Shown here: piece after piece, positions 17,349 through 25,453 of the stretch
How the letters are laid out: each line of letters starts with the position of its first letter
Position numbering within the stretch: the stretch's first letter is position 1
Assembly: GCF_023923225.1 (NCBI RefSeq)
Contig: NZ_CP099489.1
Location: 1,798,001-1,862,000, forward strand
DNA length: 64,000 nucleotides
From: Ornithinimicrobium faecis
GTDB lineage: Bacteria > Actinomycetota > Actinomycetes > Actinomycetales > Dermatophilaceae
Direction: 5' to 3'
Made by a program: the position numbers and the translations under genes
The notes under the pieces: model-generated
Told to the model about the DNA's origin: nothing
What the model saw: only the letters and a program-made list of their open reading frames with translations
The model's database searches: none

Positions 17349-18659
17349 TCAGTTCGGTTCGGGGGCGCTGAGGCCATTGGCCTGGTCCTCGGCATGACCC
17401 GCCGTGCGGAGCTCCTGCACGGTGCCGGGCACCGAGGCTGCGTAGAGCGCGACCAGGACCAGTCCCGCGCTGATGGCGACCGCCAGGATCGGCCCGGTGA
17501 GCACCTGCATCCCCCACGATCCGGTGATGAAGAACGGAAAGATGACGAGCGTGACCACCGCAGACCCGAGCGCGGTCCAGGACGAGGCCAGCCACAGCCC
17601 ATCGCGTCGCCGGCCGAGACGCCACCAGTCAAAGAGCGTCCACACCTGGCCGATGACTCCGGCCATGGCGCAGAGCAGCGCCATGGTGATCAGGGTGTCG
17701 CCGCGGATCCCGTCGGACTCCATCACTGATTTCATGCCACCCCCGGTCCCGCTGATGCCAGGGTTGCCGATGGGCAACAGCATCATCCCGAACGGGGCGA
17801 CCAGCGCAACGGCCTTGAGGCACTGCAGCGCCATGTTCGAGTTGGCCAGACTGCTCGGAAGAGGGCGACGTGTGGTCTCGCCGGGCACGCTCCGCTGGAC
17901 CGGCTCCGCTGGTTTGTCGGCGTCTTTGTCTGCGTCGAGACGCCACCAGTCCCCGAGGGGGAGAGCTGCGGCCTGATCCGCGGTGGCCCGATCGACAAGG
18001 TGCCGCGTGAGCAGAACCTCGAGGACCTCTTGACGCTCTGTCAGCAGGGACTGCTGCTGCTCCTGCGGCAGCACCCGCATCAGCCCTCCGCGCGCCTGGG
18101 CGCGGGCCGCCCTCAACGTCCCGGGTCGTGAGGCGAACAGTTGCGCACCGACGGCCAGTGCCCCGAGGACGACGGCCGTCATGGTCGTGGGCCTCACCAC
18201 CTGAGGGAGCACCCCTCCGATTGCGGGCGGCGGCTCTAACCACATCAGCCAGAGCACACCGATCAGCAGGGTGACCAGCGAGGAGAGGACCGTGAGCCAG
18301 TCACGACGGCGCCCGAGGTGCCACCAGGACAGCAGCGTCCACGTCTGACCGCACAGGGCCAGCACGAAGCAGACCAGCGCGAGGTCCTGGAGCGTCTCGC
18401 CATAGACCATCCACGGCACTCGGCCCGGCTGTCCGATGCCCAGCTGGTCCGGCACCCCGAGCGGCGCCAGCAGGGCGACGACCGGTGCGGCGTAGGTGAC
18501 GAGCCGCGCGACGGGCACGACCCGTTCACCGCGGGCTCGGCCCCGCACGGACGGGACATCCCGGCCCAGGCGGGCCTCGAGAGCGGCAAAGGACACTCCC
18601 TGTTCGAACTGCGCCTGGGTGGCCACCTGCACCGCATCGCTGCGCACGGACTTACTCAT
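17349..18659 (-). CDS. hypothetical membrane protein with internal duplication
   Basis: 436 residues, not recognised. After a charged N-terminus (1-45) there are two homologous membrane modules of about three helices each. The first contains CGQTWTLLSWWHLGRRRDWL (around residue 105), the second IGQVWTLFDWWRLGRRRDGL (around residue 345). They are separated by a charged cytoplasmic linker (about 200-270) with SLLTERQEVLEVLLTRHLVDR. The repeated QxWTLxxWWxLGRRRD signature suggests an ancient tandem duplication. It is a single-gene unit divergent from trpS; the start ATG has no strong Shine-Dalgarno sequence. Confidence 0.8.
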   Translation of the reverse strand: MSKSVRSDAVQVATQAQFEQGVSFAALEARLGRDVPSVRGRARGERVVPVARLVTYAAPVVALLAPLGVPDQLGIGQPGRVPWMVYGETLQDLALVCFVLALCGQTWTLLSWWHLGRRRDWLTVLSSLVTLLIGVLWLMWLEPPPAIGGVLPQVVRPTTMTAVVLGALAVGAQLFASRPGTLRAARAQARGGLMRVLPQEQQQSLLTERQEVLEVLLTRHLVDRATADQAAALPLGDWWRLDADKDADKPAEPVQRSVPGETTRRPLPSSLANSNMALQCLKAVALVAPFGMMLLPIGNPGISGTGGGMKSVMESDGIRGDTLITMALLCAMAGVIGQVWTLFDWWRLGRRRDGLWLASSWTALGSAVVTLVIFPFFITGSWGMQVLTGPILAVAISAGLVLVALYAASVPGTVQELRTAGHAEDQANGLSAPEPN

Positions 18660-18850
18660 CGTCTGTTTCCCGTTGACTCACGCCCAGTTCCTGTTGGGTC
18701 ACGTCCATCCTCCTCGGTCATCTCCATCTTCGGGCCGGTCCAGCCCATGCCGCTCAGGCGGGGCCGACCACCCCATCGCGGGGGAGTCTGGAATCTGCGA
18801 CGCACCGTCGCGACCATCGGTTCCCGGGCCCGCGCCAGGACACGCGGGAA

Positions 18851-18946
18851 CGTACGAGACCTCTACGAAGAGGCGGGCGAGGCGTACGAGACCTCTACGA
18901 AAAGGCGGGGGAGGCGTACGAGACCTTTACGAGAATGGGTAGAGTG
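18851..18946 (+). repeat. array B: three tandem 32-bp repeats overlapping the trpS leader promoter
   Basis: Units begin at 18851, 18883 and 18915, 32 bp apart, each starting CGTACGAGACCT followed by CTACG or TTACG. Orientation is towards trpS, opposite in sequence direction to arrays A and C. Unit 3 runs into the -10 element of the trp leader (18940-18945), so the cores sit at roughly -30, -62 and -94 relative to the predicted transcription start. The rest of the 18660-18850 gap upstream shows nothing recognisable. Confidence 0.9.
18940..18945 (+). promoter_or_regulatory. -10 element of the trpS leader transcript
   Basis: TAGAGT followed by exactly 7 bases and the leader-peptide ATG at 18953, so the leader peptide itself is predicted to be leaderless. 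No TTGACA-like -35 is present at 17-18 bp; repeat unit 3 occupies that position. Confidence 0.5.
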
Positions 18947-18952
18947 GCGCCC

Positions 18953-19000
18953 ATGACGAATGTGCGCTCCTGCTGGTGGCTGTCCTCGCGACGGCCCTGA
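18953..19000 (+). CDS. trp leader peptide (15 aa, tandem Trp codons)
   Basis: Encodes MTNVRSCWWLSSRRP followed by TGA. The two adjacent TGG codons are at 18974-18979. The stop codon lies 20 bases before the terminator hairpin, and the last codons overlap the first antiterminator strand (18990-18996). This is the arrangement needed for ribosome-controlled attenuation: stalling at TGG TGG when charged tRNA-Trp is scarce frees the segment to pair downstream. Similar leaders before trp genes are known in actinobacteria. Confidence 0.85.
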   Translation: MTNVRSCWWLSSRRP

Positions 19001-19043
19001 GCACACACCCTGCACACACCAAGGCCGTCCAGTGGGCGGCCTT
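18990..19043 (+). promoter_or_regulatory. trpS attenuator: alternative antiterminator and terminator pairings
   Basis: GACGGCC (18990-18996) is perfectly complementary to GGCCGTC (19023-19029). That same segment is also the left arm of the terminator. The pairings exclude each other, so the position of the ribosome on the leader peptide decides whether transcription continues into trpS. Confidence 0.75.
19021..19043 (+). terminator. attenuator terminator hairpin upstream of trpS
   Basis: Stem AAGGCCGTCC / GGGCGGCCTT with a 3-base AGT loop: ten pairs including one G-U. It is followed by TTGACTCAT rather than a long T-run, as is common in high-GC actinobacteria. Confidence 0.75.
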
Positions 19044-19085
19044 GACTCATGTCCGGGACCGTCCTCGGGCGGCGGAAAGGCAACG

Positions 19086-20276
19086 ATGACCACCGAGACC
19101 GACCCCACGGCATACGACCCGAGCAGCCACACGGAGCAGTCCACCAGCGAGCAGTCCACCGCGACAGCCGAGGACGACGCCGCCGTCGGCGACGCGCTCG
19201 CCGCCTCCACCTCGGACGCCTCCCTGGCCCGCACCATCCTGCGCTCGGCCCAGATCGAGAAGGAGATTGACCAGGACGCCAGCAGGTTCCGGGTGCTCAC
19301 CGGCGACCGGCCGACCGGCAACCTGCACCTGGGCCACTATTTCGGCACCCTGCGCAACCGGGTGCTCCTGCAGCAGCGCGGCGTGGAGACCTTCATCCTC
19401 ATCGCCGACTATCAGGTGATCGCCGACCGCGACGGCGTCGGCCCGATCAAGGAGCGGGTCTACTCGCTGCTCGCGGACTATCTGGCGGCCGGGATGGACC
19501 CGGAGGCGACCACGATCTTCACGCACTCCAGTGTCCCGGCGCTCAACCAGCTGATGCTGCCCTTCCTGTCGCTGGTCACCGACTCCGAGCTGCGCCGCAA
19601 CCCCACCGTCAAGGCGGAGTTCGAGGCGACCGGGGGCCGGCCGATGTCCGGGCTGCTGCTGACCTATCCCGTGCACCAGGCCGCCGACATCCTGTTCTGC
19701 AAGGCCAACCTGGTGCCGGTCGGCAAGGACCAGGTGCCACACCTGGAGCAGGCCCGCGTGATCGCCCGCCGTTTCGATGAGCGCTATGGCCGCTCCGACG
19801 CGAGCACCCCGATCTTCCCGCCGCCGGAGCCCCTGCTGTCCGAGGCGGCCAGCCTGCTCGGCACCGACGGCACCAAGATGTCGAAGTCCAAGGGCAACAC
19901 GATCGAGCTGGGCATGGACGCCGACACCACGGCCAAGGTGCTCAAGAAGGCCGTCACCGACGCGGACCGCACCATCACCTATGACCCCGCGAACCGTCCC
20001 GAGGTGTCCAACCTGGTGCTGCTCGCGGCCCTGTCCAGCGGTCGGGACCCGCAGGAGATCGCGGCCGAGATCGGCGACGGCGGTGGCGGCACGCTCAAGA
20101 AGGTCGTCACCGAGGCCGTCAACGAGCACTTCGCCCCGATCCGGGCCCGTCGCGCCGAGGTGGCGGCTGACCAGGGCTACCTCGAGCAGGTGCTGGCCCG
20201 CGGCAACGAGCGCGCCAACGAGATCGCCACGGCGACGCTGGACGAGGTCCGCACCGCCATGCAGATGACTTACTGA
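19086..20276 (+). CDS. trpS: tryptophanyl-tRNA synthetase
   Basis: Class I synthetase charging tRNA-Trp; 396 residues including an unusual acidic, Ser/Thr-rich N-terminal extension of about 55 residues before the catalytic domain. The HIGH-type motif is TGDRPTGNLHLGHYFG, and the KMSKS-type motif is DGTKMSKSKGNTIELG. The ATG at 19086 is preceded by GGAAAGG. The preceding leader peptide and attenuator predict induction when charged tRNA-Trp is low. The glycerate-kinase-like gene follows after 5 bp, so it is probably co-regulated. Confidence 0.96.
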   Translation: MTTETDPTAYDPSSHTEQSTSEQSTATAEDDAAVGDALAASTSDASLARTILRSAQIEKEIDQDASRFRVLTGDRPTGNLHLGHYFGTLRNRVLLQQRGVETFILIADYQVIADRDGVGPIKERVYSLLADYLAAGMDPEATTIFTHSSVPALNQLMLPFLSLVTDSELRRNPTVKAEFEATGGRPMSGLLLTYPVHQAADILFCKANLVPVGKDQVPHLEQARVIARRFDERYGRSDASTPIFPPPEPLLSEAASLLGTDGTKMSKSKGNTIELGMDADTTAKVLKKAVTDADRTITYDPANRPEVSNLVLLAALSSGRDPQEIAAEIGDGGGGTLKKVVTEAVNEHFAPIRARRAEVAADQGYLEQVLARGNERANEIATATLDEVRTAMQMTY

Positions 20277-20281
20277 GCGCC

Positions 20282-21403
20282 GTGCGCGTCGTCCTCGCCA
20301 CCGGGTCGTATGCCGACACGCCCGGCCCCCTGGCCGCGGCAGTGAGCCTGGCGCAGGGTTGGGCACGCCACGCGCCGGCGGATCAGGTCATCGTGGCGCC
20401 GCTCTCCGACGGCGGGTCGGGCTTCGTCGAGGTGCTCGCGCACGCCCTGGACGTGCAGCCCACGCCTGTCGTGGTCACCGGCCCCACGGGCGCGGACGTG
20501 CCCGCGCAGCTGCTGCTGCACGAGGGCAGCGCCTATATCGAGGCCGGACAGGCTGCCGGCCGGCACCTGGCGGTCGAGGCGCTGCAGGAGGCGTTGGTGC
20601 CTGCTGGCGCCTCGTCAGAGGAGGCGGACCGCTCGGCGGCTGCGCTCACCTCGTTGACCAGCCGCGGGGTGGGTGAGCTGATCGCGGCAGCGCTGGAGGC
20701 CGGCGCGACCCGGATCGTGCTTGGGTGCGGTGATCTGGCCAGCCATGACGGTGGCCGCGGCCTGCTGCAGGCGCTCGGCGCGGGGGAGGACCTGACCGAG
20801 TTGCCGGCCGTGCGCGATCGCCTGCGGGGCACGACCCTGGTCCTGGCTCACGCCACGACGCTGCCGCTCACGGGCTTTCACGGGGCCAGCGCGGCCCTGG
20901 GCACCGAGCACGGCGTCCCCGCCGTCGTCACCCAGCGGTTGGAGGAGGAGATGGGGCTGCTCACCGAGCGGATCACCCGGATCCTGCCTGCCCGCAAGGA
21001 CCTGCTGACCGGCAAGCCGCTGCGGCCCGAACGCACGGAGGGTGCGGGCGTCGGTGGGGGAGTCGGCTATGCCGCGATCCTGCTCGGCGCCACACCCGTG
21101 GTGGGGGCGAGCTTCGTCATCGAGCAGGTCGGGTTGGTCGACGTGCTGCCCGGGGCCCTGTTGGTCACCGGTGGAGAGGCGTACGACTACCGCACCGTGC
21201 ACGACGGCGTCATCGCCGAGGCGGCCCAGGCGGCCCTCGAGGTCGGGACACCGAGCATCGTGCTGGCCCAGCGGATCGAGGTCGGCCGGCGCGAGGGCAT
21301 GTCGCTGGGCGTCTCGGGTGCTTATGACCCCCGCGTGGGCGAGGACCTGGCTGACCTGGCCGAGCGGGTCGCTCGCACGTGGTCGCCCCGGCATGGCGAC
21401 TGA
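20282..21403 (+). CDS. glycerate-kinase-family protein, probably degenerate paralogue
   Basis: 373 residues aligning along its length with glycerate kinases: PLSDGGSGF (usual PLADGGEGT), SHDGGRG (usual CTDGGTG) and a glycine-rich GAGVGGGVGYAAILLGA. However, the N-terminal DKFKGT motif is replaced by GSYADTPGP, and the C-terminal LTGEGK...GKGP region reads LVTGGEAYDYRTVHDGV, so catalytic residues seen in the intact kinase at 3583 are missing. It may have changed substrate or be non-catalytic. The GTG start is 5 bp after the trpS stop, which ties expression to the attenuator. Confidence 0.75.
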   Translation: MRVVLATGSYADTPGPLAAAVSLAQGWARHAPADQVIVAPLSDGGSGFVEVLAHALDVQPTPVVVTGPTGADVPAQLLLHEGSAYIEAGQAAGRHLAVEALQEALVPAGASSEEADRSAAALTSLTSRGVGELIAAALEAGATRIVLGCGDLASHDGGRGLLQALGAGEDLTELPAVRDRLRGTTLVLAHATTLPLTGFHGASAALGTEHGVPAVVTQRLEEEMGLLTERITRILPARKDLLTGKPLRPERTEGAGVGGGVGYAAILLGATPVVGASFVIEQVGLVDVLPGALLVTGGEAYDYRTVHDGVIAEAAQAALEVGTPSIVLAQRIEVGRREGMSLGVSGAYDPRVGEDLADLAERVARTWSPRHGD

Positions 21404-21504
21404 ACTGACCAGGGCCACCGGGCCGAGGTGATGACACCCGTCACTCGAGGAGAGACAGGTGTGTCACTGGGCGCGACCATCTCCGCGTCCTAGCGTCGGG
21501 GGCT

Positions 21505-22131
21505 ATGCAGAGGATGAGTGAGAAGGCAGGCGGGACGGCCGCGGCCGGACGGGGCATCAACTGGGTCGGTCACCCGGAGGTCAGCGGGTCGCTGGTCGGT
21601 GCGAGCGGCGGCACCGTCTTCGTCCTGGTCAACCGGGGAGGACTCCCGGGTGCCTGGCCGGCGATCGCGCTGGCCGCGTGGGGGGTGGCAGCCCTGGCCT
21701 ATGTCTGGACGACCTTCGTGCGGGTGCGCCTCATGCCGGAGTTGGCCCGACCGGCGACAAGCGCCCCCGTGGTCTATGTCCTGTCGGTCCTGGGCATGGT
21801 CGGCCTCATCGTGCTCGGCGCGCGGGTCCTGGAATGGGTCGACCTGCCGGAGGCCCAGCCCAGCCTCGTCGTCACCGCCGTCGGGCTGCACTTTCTGCCG
21901 TTCGCCCGGGCCTTCCGGGCACCAGTCTTCCGCGTGCTGGGGGTGGTCCTGGCAGTGATCGGCCTGTTGGGAGTGACGGGCACTGTGCTGCTGGGCCCCG
22001 TGGCTGCGGCCAGCGCCGCGGTGCTAGCCGGCCTGGTGATCTTTGCCGTCATGACGACGCTGGCCGTGCTGCCCCCGGTCCCGACACCGTCGACGGCGCT
22101 GAGGGATGCACCCTCAAGCCTGGTGACCTGA
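21505..22131 (+). CDS. hypothetical multi-pass membrane protein
   Basis: 208 residues with about six hydrophobic segments (for example ALAAWGVAALAYVWTTF and VVYVLSVLGMVGLIVLGARV) and a short charged N-terminus. No family recognised; the repeated small-residue helices resemble generic actinobacterial integral membrane proteins. A -10-like TAGCGT lies 8 bases before the ATG, suggesting its own near-leaderless transcript. MSEKAGG four codons inside is an alternative start. Confidence 0.75.
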   Translation: MQRMSEKAGGTAAAGRGINWVGHPEVSGSLVGASGGTVFVLVNRGGLPGAWPAIALAAWGVAALAYVWTTFVRVRLMPELARPATSAPVVYVLSVLGMVGLIVLGARVLEWVDLPEAQPSLVVTAVGLHFLPFARAFRAPVFRVLGVVLAVIGLLGVTGTVLLGPVAAASAAVLAGLVIFAVMTTLAVLPPVPTPSTALRDAPSSLVT

Positions 22132-22293
22132 CCTGAGCTGGCCTGGACTGGGCTCACCTGGACTGGGCATCGCGGCACGCGGGGGTGGTGGTGTTCTTTT
22201 CAGCCATCGGTCGTACGCTGGGGCCCAGGGAACAAACCCCGCGCAGCCCATGTTGCGCACGACAAGCGTTTCCCGAGAGGACAGGACGGACTG

Positions 22294-22662
22294 ATGAGCG
22301 TGCCCCAGACCCAGACCACCACTGAGACCACGACGGAGCACGGCGTAGTCCTGTCGTCCGTCGCTGCTGAAAAGGTCAAGTCCCTCCTCGAGCAGGAGGG
22401 CCGCGACGACCTGCGTCTGCGCATCGGCGTCCAGCCCGGCGGCTGCTCCGGCCTGATCTACCAGCTCTACTTCGACGAGCGCACCCTCGACGGCGACCTG
22501 AGCGTAGACTTCGACGGTGTCGCGGTCGTTGTCGACCGGATGAGTGCCCCCTATCTCGACGGCGCGTCCATCGACTTCGCCGACACCATCGAGAAGCAGG
22601 GCTTCACCATCGACAACCCCAACGCGGGCAGCTCCTGCGCCTGCGGCGACTCCTTCGGCTGA
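22294..22662 (+). CDS. erpA: A-type iron-sulfur carrier / insertion protein
   Basis: 122-residue HesB/IscA family protein that delivers Fe-S clusters to target enzymes. The three conserved cysteines are in GGCSG (around residue 50) and SCACGDSF at the C-terminus. The first 20 residues are a Thr-rich tail outside the fold. Orthologues sit beside the adenosine kinase and cytochrome oxidase genes in many actinobacteria. The downstream Rieske protein is one possible client (inference). ATG preceded by AGGA. A strong hairpin follows the gene. Confidence 0.93.
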   Translation: MSVPQTQTTTETTTEHGVVLSSVAAEKVKSLLEQEGRDDLRLRIGVQPGGCSGLIYQLYFDERTLDGDLSVDFDGVAVVVDRMSAPYLDGASIDFADTIEKQGFTIDNPNAGSSCACGDSFG

Positions 22663-22681
22663 GTCACGCCCCCTTTCTCGG

Positions 22682-22711
22682 ACGGCCGGTTCCCACGTGG
22701 GGACCGGCCGT
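22682..22711 (+). terminator. terminator after erpA
   Basis: Stem ACGGCCGGTTCCC / GGGGACCGGCCGT with loop ACGT (13 pairs, one G-U). It lies 20 bp after the erpA stop and upstream of the adoK promoter. Confidence 0.85.
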
Positions 22712-22725
22712 TCCGCGTTTCCGCA

Positions 22726-22731
22726 TAGGGT
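22726..22731 (+). promoter_or_regulatory. -10 element of a probable leaderless adoK promoter
   Basis: TAGGGT followed by exactly 7 bases and the GTG at 22739. It sits just beyond the erpA terminator, where a new transcript would be expected to start. Confidence 0.5.
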
Positions 22732-22738
22732 GGCGCCC

Positions 22739-23713
22739 GTGAGAATTGCTGTCTGTGGATCCATCGCGACCGACCACCTGATGACCTACCAGGGCCGGTT
22801 CGCCGACTCGCTCGTGCCCGATCAGCTCGCCAAGATCTCGGTGTCCTTCCTCGTCGACGACTTGCAGGTGCGCCGCGGCGGGATCGCGGCCAACATCAGT
22901 TTTGGCATGGCCCGGCTCGGTCACCATCCCGTGCTGGTCGGGGCCGTGGGGGAGGACTTCGACAGTTATCGGTCCTGGTTGGAGCGGCACGGCGTCGACT
23001 GCGATCACGTCCACGTCTCCGAGATGCGGCACACCGCACGCTTCGTGTGCACGACCGATGAGGACATGGCCCAGATCGCCTCGTTCTACGCCGGCGCGAT
23101 GAGTGAGGCGCGTGACATCGAGCTCGGCCCCATCGTGGCCGCAGTGGGCGGCGTCGACCTGGTCCTGGTCAGCGCCGACGACCCGCAGGCGATGCTGCGA
23201 CACTCCACCGAGTGCCGCACGCGCCAGATCCCCTTCGCCGCCGACGTGAGCCAGCAGCTGGCCGTCATGGACGGTGCCTCGATCCGCACCCTGGTCGACG
23301 GTGCGACCTACCTGTTCACCAATGAATACGAGGCGCACCTGACCGAGCAGAAGACGGGCTGGTCGGCCGAGGAGATCCTGGACCGGGTCGGCACCCGGAT
23401 CATCACCCGCGGCAGGGACGGCGCCAGTGTCCTGCGCCGCGGCGAGGACCCCATCGAGGTGCCGATCGCCACCGACGTGCAGCGGGTCGACCCGACCGGA
23501 GTGGGCGACGCCTTCCGGGCCGGCTTCCTGGCCGGCCTGGCCTGGGACCTGCCCCTGGAGCGCTGTGCCCAGCTCGGCTCCACCCTGGCCAGCTACGTCC
23601 TCGAGACGGTCGGCACCCAGGAATACACCTTCGACAACGCCCACTTCCTCGACCGGTTCGGGCAGGCCTACGGCGCCGAGGCTGCGGCCGAGGTCGCCAC
23701 CCACCTGGGCTGA
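22739..23713 (+). CDS. adoK: adenosine kinase (PfkB family, mycobacterial AdoK type)
   Basis: Phosphorylates adenosine to AMP for purine salvage. 324 residues: the N-terminal AVCGSIATDHLMTY and GRF segments, FLVDDLQVRRGGIAANISFGMARLG-type lid region, TDEDMAQIASFYAGAMSEAR, and the PfkB anion-hole signature DPTGVGDAFRAGF match what I remember of M. tuberculosis AdoK closely. The GTG start was chosen by promoter spacing. The aat gene follows after 15 bp and is probably co-transcribed. Confidence 0.92.
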   Translation: MRIAVCGSIATDHLMTYQGRFADSLVPDQLAKISVSFLVDDLQVRRGGIAANISFGMARLGHHPVLVGAVGEDFDSYRSWLERHGVDCDHVHVSEMRHTARFVCTTDEDMAQIASFYAGAMSEARDIELGPIVAAVGGVDLVLVSADDPQAMLRHSTECRTRQIPFAADVSQQLAVMDGASIRTLVDGATYLFTNEYEAHLTEQKTGWSAEEILDRVGTRIITRGRDGASVLRRGEDPIEVPIATDVQRVDPTGVGDAFRAGFLAGLAWDLPLERCAQLGSTLASYVLETVGTQEYTFDNAHFLDRFGQAYGAEAAAEVATHLG

Positions 23714-23728
23714 GGCAGAGGGAGCCGT

Positions 23729-24406
23729 ATGCCGATCGAGCCGGCACCCACGCAGTGGCACCTTGATCTGGGGCAGGCCAAGACAGGGGAGGACCTGGTC
23801 GGCGTCGGCGCCGACCTCGAGCCGGGCACCCTGCTGGCCGCCTACCGTTCCGGCATCTTCCCGATGGGGCTGGGCCTGCGCGGTGGCGGCACCCTCGGCT
23901 GGTGGTCACCTGACCCACGCGGGATCCTGCGGCCCCGTGACGTGCGGGTGAGTCGGTCCCTGCGCAAGTCCCACGCGCGCTTCGACTTCTCCGTCGACTC
24001 CGCCTTCGACCAGGTGGTGGCCGCGTGCGCAGCGCCGGATCGGGACGGGCGGTGGATCACCCCGGAGATCGCCCGGGCCTACGCAGAGCTGCACCGCCTC
24101 GGGTGGGCCCACTCGGTGGAGACCTGGCGGGACGGGGAACTGGTCGGTGGCCTCTATGGCGTCGCCATCGGCGGCCTGTTCGCCGGGGAGTCGATGTTCC
24201 ACCGGGCCACGGACGCCTCCAAGGCGGCGCTGGTGCACCTGGTGTCGCTGGTGTCCGACACCCACGGGCTCATCGACGTCCAGTGGCGCACCGAGCACCT
24301 GGCGAGTCTCGGCATCACCGAGGTGAGGCGCACGGCATACCTCGAGCTGTTGAGCCAGGCCCTGACCGAGCCGCTCCCGTCCGCCTTCGCCGGCCAACCA
24401 CGCTGA
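23729..24406 (+). CDS. aat: leucyl/phenylalanyl-tRNA--protein transferase
   Basis: Transfers Leu or Phe from aminoacyl-tRNA to N-terminal Lys/Arg of proteins, marking them for ClpAP/ClpS degradation (N-end rule). 225 residues. Signatures: YRSGIFPMG near residue 42, WWSPDPRGIL, HAxxE-type HSVETWRDGELVGGLYG, and AGESMFHRATDASKAAL. Reads downstream of adoK. It is followed by the promoter region of ctaC. Confidence 0.95.
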   Translation: MPIEPAPTQWHLDLGQAKTGEDLVGVGADLEPGTLLAAYRSGIFPMGLGLRGGGTLGWWSPDPRGILRPRDVRVSRSLRKSHARFDFSVDSAFDQVVAACAAPDRDGRWITPEIARAYAELHRLGWAHSVETWRDGELVGGLYGVAIGGLFAGESMFHRATDASKAALVHLVSLVSDTHGLIDVQWRTEHLASLGITEVRRTAYLELLSQALTEPLPSAFAGQPR

Positions 24407-24529
24407 GCCACGGGTGCACCACTGTGCCCAGGCGTCACAGGTCACGGCGCACGACATTCGTGTCCCACCCTGCCCCTCGGTCGCACGCGCGAGGGGGTAG
24501 GCTCTGCCCTGGTTAACCATGGCTCGATA

Positions 24530-25453
24530 GTGAGGTGCGCATTGCAACGGCAGACTGCTCCAGCCCGTCGCCGCAGGAGGGTCGGCGGACTCGGTCTTCT
24601 GGCTGCCCTCGCCCTGGTCCTGAGTGGCTGCGGCGCGGAGTTCCAACGCGGCTACCTCCCCGAGCCGGTGACCGAGATCGGGCCCAAGGTCATCAACTTC
24701 TGGAACTGGACGTGGATCGCCGCCCTGGCGGTCGGCATCCTGGTGTGGGGCCTGATCTTCTGGTGCATCGTGGCCTACCGCCGCAAGAAGGACGAGAAGG
24801 GGCTGCCCACGCAGCTGCGCTACAACGTCCCGATCGAGATCCTCTACACGGTCGTCCCGGTCCTCATGGTCGCCGTGCTCTTCGGCAAGACCGTTGAGCT
24901 GCAGCACGAGATGGTCGACACCTCTGCCGAGGCTGACGTCACTGTCAACGCCATCGGCAAGAAGTGGTCCTGGGACTTCAACTACGTCGAGGACAACGCG
25001 CACATCATCGGCACCCAGGCCACGAACCTGAACCTGGGTGAGGAGGGCCTGCACGATGACCTGCCCACCCTGGTCCTGCCCGTCGACAGCCGCATCGAGT
25101 TCGTGCTGACCTCGCGCGATGTCATCCACTCCTTCTGGGTGCCGCAGTTCCTGACGAAGCTCGACATGGTGCCTGGCCGGGTCAACACCTTCCAGGCGGT
25201 GACGACCGAGGAAGGCACCTTCCAGGGCAAGTGCGCCGAGCTGTGTGGCGCCTACCACTCCGAGATGCTGTTCCAGGTCCAGGTCGTCCCCCAGGAGGAG
25301 TACGACGCCTTCATCGAGGACCTGAAGGCCACCGGTGGCGAGGGCCTGGTCGGCAACGAGTACAACCTCTATGGGCTCCATGAGGGGCAGCCGGCCAAGT
25401 TGCCGCCGGAGCTTCTCGAGGACTACAACGCCTCGCAGGAGGAGGAGAACTGA
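24530..25453 (+). CDS. ctaC: cytochrome c oxidase (aa3) subunit II
   Basis: Carries the CuA centre that accepts electrons from the bc1 complex. About 307 residues: a lipoprotein signal ending LSGC, two transmembrane helices (near [20 protein letters not shown] and [19 protein letters not shown]), then the periplasmic cupredoxin domain with ligands in [10 protein letters not shown] and [12 protein letters not shown]. Start GTG 24530 or TTG 24542 (the latter has GAGGTG just upstream). A -10-like TAGGCT at about 24498 and a palindrome GGTTAACC precede it. Stop overlaps the ctaD start (TGATG). Confidence 0.97.
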   Translation: MRCALQRQTAPARRRRRVGGLGLLAALALVLSGCGAEFQRGYLPEPVTEIGPKVINFWNWTWIAALAVGILVWGLIFWCIVAYRRKKDEKGLPTQLRYNVPIEILYTVVPVLMVAVLFGKTVELQHEMVDTSAEADVTVNAIGKKWSWDFNYVEDNAHIIGTQATNLNLGEEGLHDDLPTLVLPVDSRIEFVLTSRDVIHSFWVPQFLTKLDMVPGRVNTFQAVTTEEGTFQGKCAELCGAYHSEMLFQVQVVPQEEYDAFIEDLKATGGEGLVGNEYNLYGLHEGQPAKLPPELLEDYNASQEEEN

